Below are positions 59,416-64,000 of a stretch of DNA of 64,000 nt, one piece after another; position 1 is the stretch's first letter, and each line of letters begins with the position of its first letter. Source of the DNA: Coprococcus ammoniilyticus (GTDB lineage Bacteria > Bacillota > Clostridia > Lachnospirales > Lachnospiraceae); contig NZ_JAOQJS010000006.1 in the NCBI RefSeq assembly GCF_025567345.1, positions 1 to 64,000 on the forward strand, written 5' to 3'. Under the pieces are notes generated by a model that did no database searches, was not told the DNA's origin, and saw only the letters and a list, made by a program, of their open reading frames with translations. The position numbers and the translations under genes are program-made.

Positions 59416-60570
59416 ATGAAAATGAAGAAGGTAATGACCCTTTGCCTGGCAACCGTTGTCGGCATGGGAGTGCTTAGCGGATGTGGAAGCACAAAGAGTG
59501 AATTCAAGCAGTATGCAAAATGTGCAGAGGTAAGTGATTATGATGGCGTTGAATATGTTCCGGCATCCAGAGAGGTAACACAGGATAAGATCGATGAGAA
59601 GATTGATTCATTCTGTACAGATAATAATATAGAGACAAAGGATTATGACAGTGCCATTAAAGATGGTGATGATGTCAACATCAATTATGTAGAAACGATC
59701 AATGGTCAGGAAAAGAATAAGAATGATGATGAAGCCGGAACCAGTGTTGTTATAGGCAAGGATGCATTAGCACCGGGACTTGATGATCAGATGATCGGAT
59801 TAAAGCCTGGTACAGAGAAGAAGATCACGATCACATATCCGGATGATTATTCTGATACAACAGTAGCAGGAATGGAAGCTGTATTTGATATAAAGATCAA
59901 TTATATCAAGATAACGACGACACCGGAATATACAGATGACCTTGTGAAGTCGGCTACGGATGGTAAATATACAACGACGGAGGATTATACCAAGTATCTG
60001 ACAGATGAGCTTCAGAAGGATACAGACAAAACTGCAGACAGTACAGATCGTGCAAATGTATTAAAGGCAATCAAAGAGAAAACAACATTTAATCAGTATC
60101 CGGAAGGCGAAATTGATTCCTATGTCAAGAGTGTTATGGATAATATCGAGTCCAGTGCCTCCCAGTATGGAATCGGCGTACCAACATTCTTACAGTATTT
60201 CTATGGATATACAGATGAATCTGCATTTGTTTCCTATCTTCAGAGCACAGTTGAATCTGTAATGCAGGAGAAGATCGTTGTCAGCTCGATCGCGTTAGAA
60301 AAAAATCTGGTCGCAAATGATAAAGAGACTGAAGCATATAAGCAGAAGCTGATGGATGATAATGAAGTAGACGAGGATACGATCAACTCCAAATATTCAG
60401 CGAGCGATCTGAAATTCTATGCAACAGAGGAAAAGGTTCTTGATTATCTGATGGGTACAGCTGTTCAGGTAGATTCAACAGAAGCAAGTTCAGAAGATGC
60501 ATCGGAAGATGGTTCCACTGAAGCAGAGAGCACAGAGTCAACAACAGAGGCAGCTTCAGAGGCAGAATAA
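59416..60570 (+). CDS. Secreted trigger-factor-like FKBP lipoprotein, copy 2
   Basis: 384 residues, a paralogue of the gene upstream in the same order: lipobox GVLSGC (lipid Cys near 23), an FKBP-like domain (about 75-175: GDDVNINYVETINGQEKNKND ... LAPGLDDQMIGLKPGTEKKITITYPDDY), a trigger-factor C-terminal helical region and a T/E/S-rich tail. The FKBP strands lack the FVGTVDG-type residues, so isomerase activity may be weaker. GGAGAAAGATTAT precedes the start. It is 77 nt after copy 1, likely the same transcript. Confidence 0.85.
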   Translation: MKMKKVMTLCLATVVGMGVLSGCGSTKSEFKQYAKCAEVSDYDGVEYVPASREVTQDKIDEKIDSFCTDNNIETKDYDSAIKDGDDVNINYVETINGQEKNKNDDEAGTSVVIGKDALAPGLDDQMIGLKPGTEKKITITYPDDYSDTTVAGMEAVFDIKINYIKITTTPEYTDDLVKSATDGKYTTTEDYTKYLTDELQKDTDKTADSTDRANVLKAIKEKTTFNQYPEGEIDSYVKSVMDNIESSASQYGIGVPTFLQYFYGYTDESAFVSYLQSTVESVMQEKIVVSSIALEKNLVANDKETEAYKQKLMDDNEVDEDTINSKYSASDLKFYATEEKVLDYLMGTAVQVDSTEASSEDASEDGSTEAESTESTTEAASEAE

Positions 60571-60598
60571 AAAAATTGACGTTTTTACAAAATTTGTT

Positions 60599-60627
60599 TT
60601 GACAAGAAGCAGATGACGTGCTATATT
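60599..60627 (+). promoter_or_regulatory. Promoter of tRNA-Leu(CAG)
   Basis: TTGACA, 17-nt spacer, TATATT, 33 nt upstream of the tRNA. It is a near-consensus sigma-A promoter. Confidence 0.85.
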
Positions 60628-60659
60628 AAACGAGTGCGTGAGATAAAGCACGTTTTCAT

Positions 60660-60743
60660 GCAGTTGTGGCGGAATTGGCATACGCGCATGATTCAGGTTC
60701 ATGTCCACTTACGTGGGTGTGGGTTCAAGTCCCATCAACTGCA
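60660..60743 (+). tRNA. tRNA-Leu (CAG)
   Basis: An 84-nt class II tRNA: acceptor GCAGTTG pairing CAACTGC, anticodon stem-loop CATGATTCAGGTTCATG (CAG), long variable arm CCACTTACGTGGGT and T-loop GGTTCAAGTCC. CCA is not encoded. Confidence 0.95.
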
Positions 60744-60756
60744 TTGATATTAAGGA

Positions 60757-60787
60757 AAAGAAGTCTTAGTTTTAAGGCTTCTTTTTT
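60757..60787 (+). terminator. Terminator after tRNA-Leu
   Basis: AAAAGAAGTCTTA pairs with TAAGGCTTCTTTT (one G-U), with a T run running on from the stem. Confidence 0.85.
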
Positions 60788-60887
60788 CTATATACAGGTT
60801 TGACATTACAGGGAAACTGGAATATAATGTAGGATACTTGTGAGAACTTAACGGAAAACACAGATATTGTTTAGGAGGTAGTCGGCG

Positions 60888-61370
60888 ATGGCTGAAAAGA
60901 AACAGGTAGTTACCTATACAGGACTTAAAAAAATTGAAGAAGAACTTCAGGATCTGAAGGTAAATAAACGTAGAGAGATTGCTGCAAAGATCAAGGAAGC
61001 AAGAGAGCAGGGAGACTTATCTGAGAATGCTGAGTATGATGCAGCAAAGGACGAGCAGCGTGATATTGAGGCAAGAATCGAGCAGTTAGAGGCTATCCTG
61101 AAAAATGTAGAAGTCGTTGACGAGGATGAGGTTGATACAGAGGTTGTCGGTATCGGCCGTACCGTAACAGTATATGATTATGAATTTGACGAGGAAATTG
61201 TATTCCACATCGTTGGTTCAACAGAAGCAGATATCATGAAGAATAAGATCTCTGATGAATCGCCGGTTGGTATGGCATTAAAGGGTGCGCGCGTTGGTGA
61301 AGAAGTAATAGTAGAAGCACCGGACGGAGAATTCAAATACAGAATATTAGATATCAAGAGAGCAATCTAA
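60888..61370 (+). CDS. greA: Transcription elongation factor GreA
   Basis: 160 residues. It rescues backtracked RNA polymerase by stimulating transcript cleavage. The coiled coil carries LKVNKRREIAAKIKEAREQGDLSENAEYDAAKDEQRDIEARI, with the acidic tip DLSENAEYD. The C-terminal FKBP-like part has DESPVGMALKGARVGEEVIVEAPDGEFKYRIL. TTAGGAGGTAGTCGGCG precedes the ATG. lysS follows after 43 nt, the usual greA-lysS order. Confidence 0.97.
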   Translation: MAEKKQVVTYTGLKKIEEELQDLKVNKRREIAAKIKEAREQGDLSENAEYDAAKDEQRDIEARIEQLEAILKNVEVVDEDEVDTEVVGIGRTVTVYDYEFDEEIVFHIVGSTEADIMKNKISDESPVGMALKGARVGEEVIVEAPDGEFKYRILDIKRAI

Positions 61371-61413
61371 TAAACAGAATGATCAATATAGTATAGAAAG
61401 AGATTAAACAAAG

Positions 61414-63477
61414 ATGGCAGAGAATAAGCAGAACAATCAGGCTAAGCCACAGGATGTAAATAAGCTGTTACAGGTTCGTCGTGAGAAGTTGGCAGATTTA
61501 CAGGCGGCTGGCAAGGATCCATTTGAGATTACAAAGTATGATGTGACTTATCACAGCACAGATGTAAAGGAAGCATATACAGCACATGAAGCAGAGCTTC
61601 TCGCAGGCAGACAGGAACCGGATGTAGAGGGACTGGATGATGCACAGAAGAAGGAAGTGCTGAACAACGATTATAACGAGAGAAGAGAGATCATGGATGC
61701 ATCACCGATCCATGTAAGCATTGCAGGACGTATGATGTTCAAGCGTGTTATGGGTAAGGCATCCTTCTGTAATATTCAGGATCTGAAGGGTAACATTCAG
61801 GTATATGTTGCAAGAGATCAGATCGGTGAGGAATCTTATGCAGATTTCAAGAAATCTGATATCGGTGATATCTATGGTGTAAAGGGATGGGCCTTCCGTA
61901 CAAAGACAGGAGAACTTTCTATCCATGCAGAAGAAATGACACTTTTAAGCAAGTCATTACAGATCCTTCCGGAGAAGTTCCATGGCTTAACAGATACAGA
62001 TGTCAGATATCGTCAGAGATATGTAGACCTTATCATGAATCAGGAGAGCAAGGCAGTATTTATCAAGCGTTCACAGATCTTAAAGGAGATTCGTAACTTC
62101 CTTGCAGGTCGTGATTTCATGGAGGTTGAGACTCCTATGCTTGTTGCAAATGCAGGTGGTGCGGCAGCAAGACCATTTGAGACACATTACAATGCATTAA
62201 ATGAGGATGTAAAGCTTCGTATCTCTCTGGAATTATATCTGAAGCGACTGATCGTAGGCGGACTGGAAAGAGTTTACGAGATTGGACGAGTATTCCGTAA
62301 CGAGGGTGTTGATACAAGACACAATCCTGAATTTACGCTGATGGAATTATATCAGGCATACACAGACTATGAAGGTATGATGGAACTGACAGAGTCCATG
62401 TTCCGTTATCTTGCTGAGAAGGTTTGTGGAAGCACAAAGATTTCCTATAATGGAATCGAGATTGATTTCGGTAAGCCGTTTGAGCGTCTGACCATGAATG
62501 ATGCGATCAAGAAATATACCGGAATCGACTTCGATCAGGTAGAAGATGATGCAGCAGCTAAGAAACTGGCTGATGAACACAATATTGCATATGAAGAACG
62601 TCATAAGAAAGGTGATATTATTAACCTGTTCTTTGAGGAGTTCTGTGAAGAAAAGTTGATCCAGCCTACATTTATCATGGATCATCCGATCGAGATCTCA
62701 CCACTGACCAAGAAGAAACCTTCTGATCCAAGCAAGGTTGAGCGTTTCGAGCTGTTCATTAACACATGGGAGATGTGTAATGCATACTCCGAGCTGAACG
62801 ATCCGATTGATCAGCGTGAACGTTTTGCAGCACAGGATGCAAATGCAGCAGCCGGTGATGATGAAGCAGAGCATACAGACGAGGATTTCTTAAATGCACT
62901 GGAGATCGGTATGCCTCCTACAGGTGGTATCGGTTATGGTATCGACCGTCTGGTTATGCTGTTGACTGATTCACAGGCAATCCGTGATGTGCTCCTCTTC
63001 CCGACAATGAAGTCCTTAGATGGTGTAAATAAGAAAAATGATGTAAATAATACAGCTTCTGAAGCACCTGAAAAAAATGTAAAAACTGAATCTGAAAAGA
63101 TTGATTTTTCTAAGGTAAAGGTAGAGCCTTTATTTGAGGAATTTGTTGATTTTGATACATTCAGCAAGTCAGATTTCCGTGCAGTAAAGGTTAAAGAGTG
63201 TGTTGCAGTACCGAAGTCAAAGAAACTGTTACAGTTTACTCTTGATGACGGAACAGGCACAGACAGAACCATTTTAAGCGGTATTCATAGCTTTTATGAG
63301 CCGGAAGAACTGGTTGGAAAGACTCTTATTGCTATCACAAATCTTCCACCGAGAGCTATGATGGGCATTGACTCTTGCGGTATGCTTCTCAGTGCTATTC
63401 ATGAAGAAGAAGGCGAAGAAAAGCTTCATCTTCTGATGGTTGATGACCACATTCCGGCAGGTGCAAAGCTCTATTAA
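61414..63477 (+). CDS. lysS: Lysyl-tRNA synthetase with fused C-terminal tRNA-binding domain
   Basis: 687 residues, against about 490-500 for ordinary class II LysS. Residues 1 to about 540 are the synthetase: an N-terminal OB fold (IHVSIAGRMMFKRVMGKASFCNIQDLKG), motif 2 (ERVYEIGRVFRNEGVDTRHNPEFTLMELY) and motif 3 (MPPTGGIGYGIDRLVMLLTDS). A linker rich in N/E/K (about 545-570) leads to a MetG/EMAP-type tRNA-binding OB domain (about 575-687: DTFSKSDFRAVKVKECVAVPKSKKLLQFTLDDGTG ... IAITNLPPRAMMGIDSCGMLLSA). The added domain should strengthen tRNA binding. No T-box was recognised upstream. Confidence 0.95.
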   Translation: MAENKQNNQAKPQDVNKLLQVRREKLADLQAAGKDPFEITKYDVTYHSTDVKEAYTAHEAELLAGRQEPDVEGLDDAQKKEVLNNDYNERREIMDASPIHVSIAGRMMFKRVMGKASFCNIQDLKGNIQVYVARDQIGEESYADFKKSDIGDIYGVKGWAFRTKTGELSIHAEEMTLLSKSLQILPEKFHGLTDTDVRYRQRYVDLIMNQESKAVFIKRSQILKEIRNFLAGRDFMEVETPMLVANAGGAAARPFETHYNALNEDVKLRISLELYLKRLIVGGLERVYEIGRVFRNEGVDTRHNPEFTLMELYQAYTDYEGMMELTESMFRYLAEKVCGSTKISYNGIEIDFGKPFERLTMNDAIKKYTGIDFDQVEDDAAAKKLADEHNIAYEERHKKGDIINLFFEEFCEEKLIQPTFIMDHPIEISPLTKKKPSDPSKVERFELFINTWEMCNAYSELNDPIDQRERFAAQDANAAAGDDEAEHTDEDFLNALEIGMPPTGGIGYGIDRLVMLLTDSQAIRDVLLFPTMKSLDGVNKKNDVNNTASEAPEKNVKTESEKIDFSKVKVEPLFEEFVDFDTFSKSDFRAVKVKECVAVPKSKKLLQFTLDDGTGTDRTILSGIHSFYEPEELVGKTLIAITNLPPRAMMGIDSCGMLLSAIHEEEGEEKLHLLMVDDHIPAGAKLY

Positions 63478-63627
63478 GATGATGTAAAGATGTACCGTTT
63501 TACCAAATAGACGGGACGTACTTCATTTGATAAAAAACTAAAAAAACAGCGATTTACATCAAACTTACATCAATTGATGCAGAAATCGGTGCAAGCAAGA
63601 AAAAATCGCATAATTAGTGCAATGAGT

Positions 63628-63657
63628 GGGCAATTCCAATCGGAGTTGCCCATTTTT
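63628..63657 (+). terminator. Terminator after lysS
   Basis: GGGCAATTCC, 4-nt loop, GGAGTTGCCC (one G-U), then ATTTTT. It lies 150 nt after the lysS stop; the intervening sequence holds no gene I can support. Confidence 0.88.
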
Positions 63658-63714
63658 AAAACAAACAGAAATACAAATCGAAGTTTGTGATGGTAGATAA
63701 TATGGAATGATTTA

Positions 63715-64000
63715 ATGTTTTGGGGCTGATTTTTATTGCAGTCATTATGATACCCAATGTTGTATTTGCGATTAAGTGCAAAGATGGATTTGATAATAAG
63801 TGGAACAATAAATATGTTGAGGTCACAGAACAAGTAGGGAGATTGGGTTGTTTCGGATTCATGATAATCAATATTCCGGGAACTTGTTTCGGGGGGTGGT
63901 CTGACGAAGCATTTGCACTATATCTGATTGTAGATACCATATTGGTAATCAGATTTCCTGTCCGGATGATTTTATGGATCTGTATGAAAAGCCTTATCAG
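63715..64000 (+). pseudogene. Membrane protein fragment, probable 5' frameshift, cut by window end
   Basis: From 63720 an open frame runs to the window edge: a hydrophobic segment LIFIAVIMIPNVVFAIK, then CKDGFDNKWNNKYVEVTEQVGRLGCFGFMIINIPGT and further helices (ALYLIVDTILVIRFPV). I recall similar clostridial membrane proteins beginning MFWGLI; here ATG TTT TGG GGC TGA at 63715 reaches a stop, while one added base would join that start to the long frame. This suggests a one-base deletion in the GGGG run, or alternatively a TTG start at 63720. The function is unknown. Confidence 0.5.

Noticed and set aside
61371..61413. T-box or riboswitch before lysS
   Set aside because: The greA-lysS gap is only 43 nt and contains neither a specifier loop nor a terminator.
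1..64000. CRISPR arrays
   Set aside because: No regularly spaced short direct repeats were found; the recurrent sequences are the palindromic elements and duplicated tRNAs.

Overview
The window reads as chromosome of a spore-lineage, low-to-medium GC Firmicute, most likely a Lachnospiraceae (Clostridium cluster XIVa) gut anaerobe. The reasons are the anaerobic ribonucleotide reductase pair nrdD/nrdG, oxygen-sensitive serine dehydratase sdaAB/sdaAA, the glgC/glgD pair, spoVG, a lysyl-tRNA synthetase fused to a tRNA-binding domain, BspA-type leucine-rich-repeat surface proteins and secreted trigger-factor-like lipoproteins. I cannot name the genus from sequence alone.

Layout. 1-0.8 kb: the 3' end of a 23S rRNA followed by six tRNAs, in which an Asp-Val unit is duplicated around a CAT tRNA. 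0.8-14 kb: surface and membrane genes, including a secreted LRR protein, a YbjQ-family protein, a YugP-type membrane metalloprotease and a 2766-residue modular surface protein. 14-23 kb: serine deamination (sdaAB-sdaAA, behind a possible attenuator), a histidine phosphatase, a MacB/FtsX-type ABC exporter, a uracil permease, an FKBP/SlyD isomerase and a small membrane protein. 23-31 kb: a subtilisin-like protease, HelD, glutamate dehydrogenase (with a short upstream peptide ORF), an Lrp regulator and an alpha/beta hydrolase. 31-39 kb: a YtrA-type GntR/ABC operon, a PerR-like regulator, an asparaginase II-family protein with an acidic tail, glgC-glgD and spoVG.

39.1-48 kb is a distinctly AT-rich accessory island. 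It holds a peptide-signalling and peptide-export system: a 19-residue ORF, AgrB, a LytTR response regulator, an AgrC-like kinase, a separately transcribed AgrD precursor behind a 21-bp-phased direct repeat, a c-di-GMP-I riboswitch with an overlapping terminator upstream of a GyrI-like ligand-binding protein, a double-glycine-leader peptide, a small zinc-ribbon protein, a small membrane protein, a C39-peptidase ABC exporter and an HlyD-like adaptor. This is the most interesting gene system in the window, because quorum sensing and c-di-GMP inputs appear side by side at a bacteriocin-type locus.

48-64 kb returns to core genes: a GlmU-like uridyltransferase lacking its acetyltransferase half, pth, mfd, a PrsA-type lipoprotein, dut-nrdG and nrdD (with NrdR boxes), two tandem secreted trigger-factor-like lipoproteins, tRNA-Leu, greA, lysS and the start of a probably frameshifted membrane protein cut by the window edge.

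A second unusual signal lies between the genes. Five large (165-343 nt) near-perfect palindromic elements, mostly filling convergent intergenic gaps, share an internal UGA-[stem]-GA signature. Three of them share a conserved 34-36 nt core and conserved side motifs, while their outer arms are unrelated in sequence. One extends as a perfect inverted repeat into the last codons of both flanking genes.
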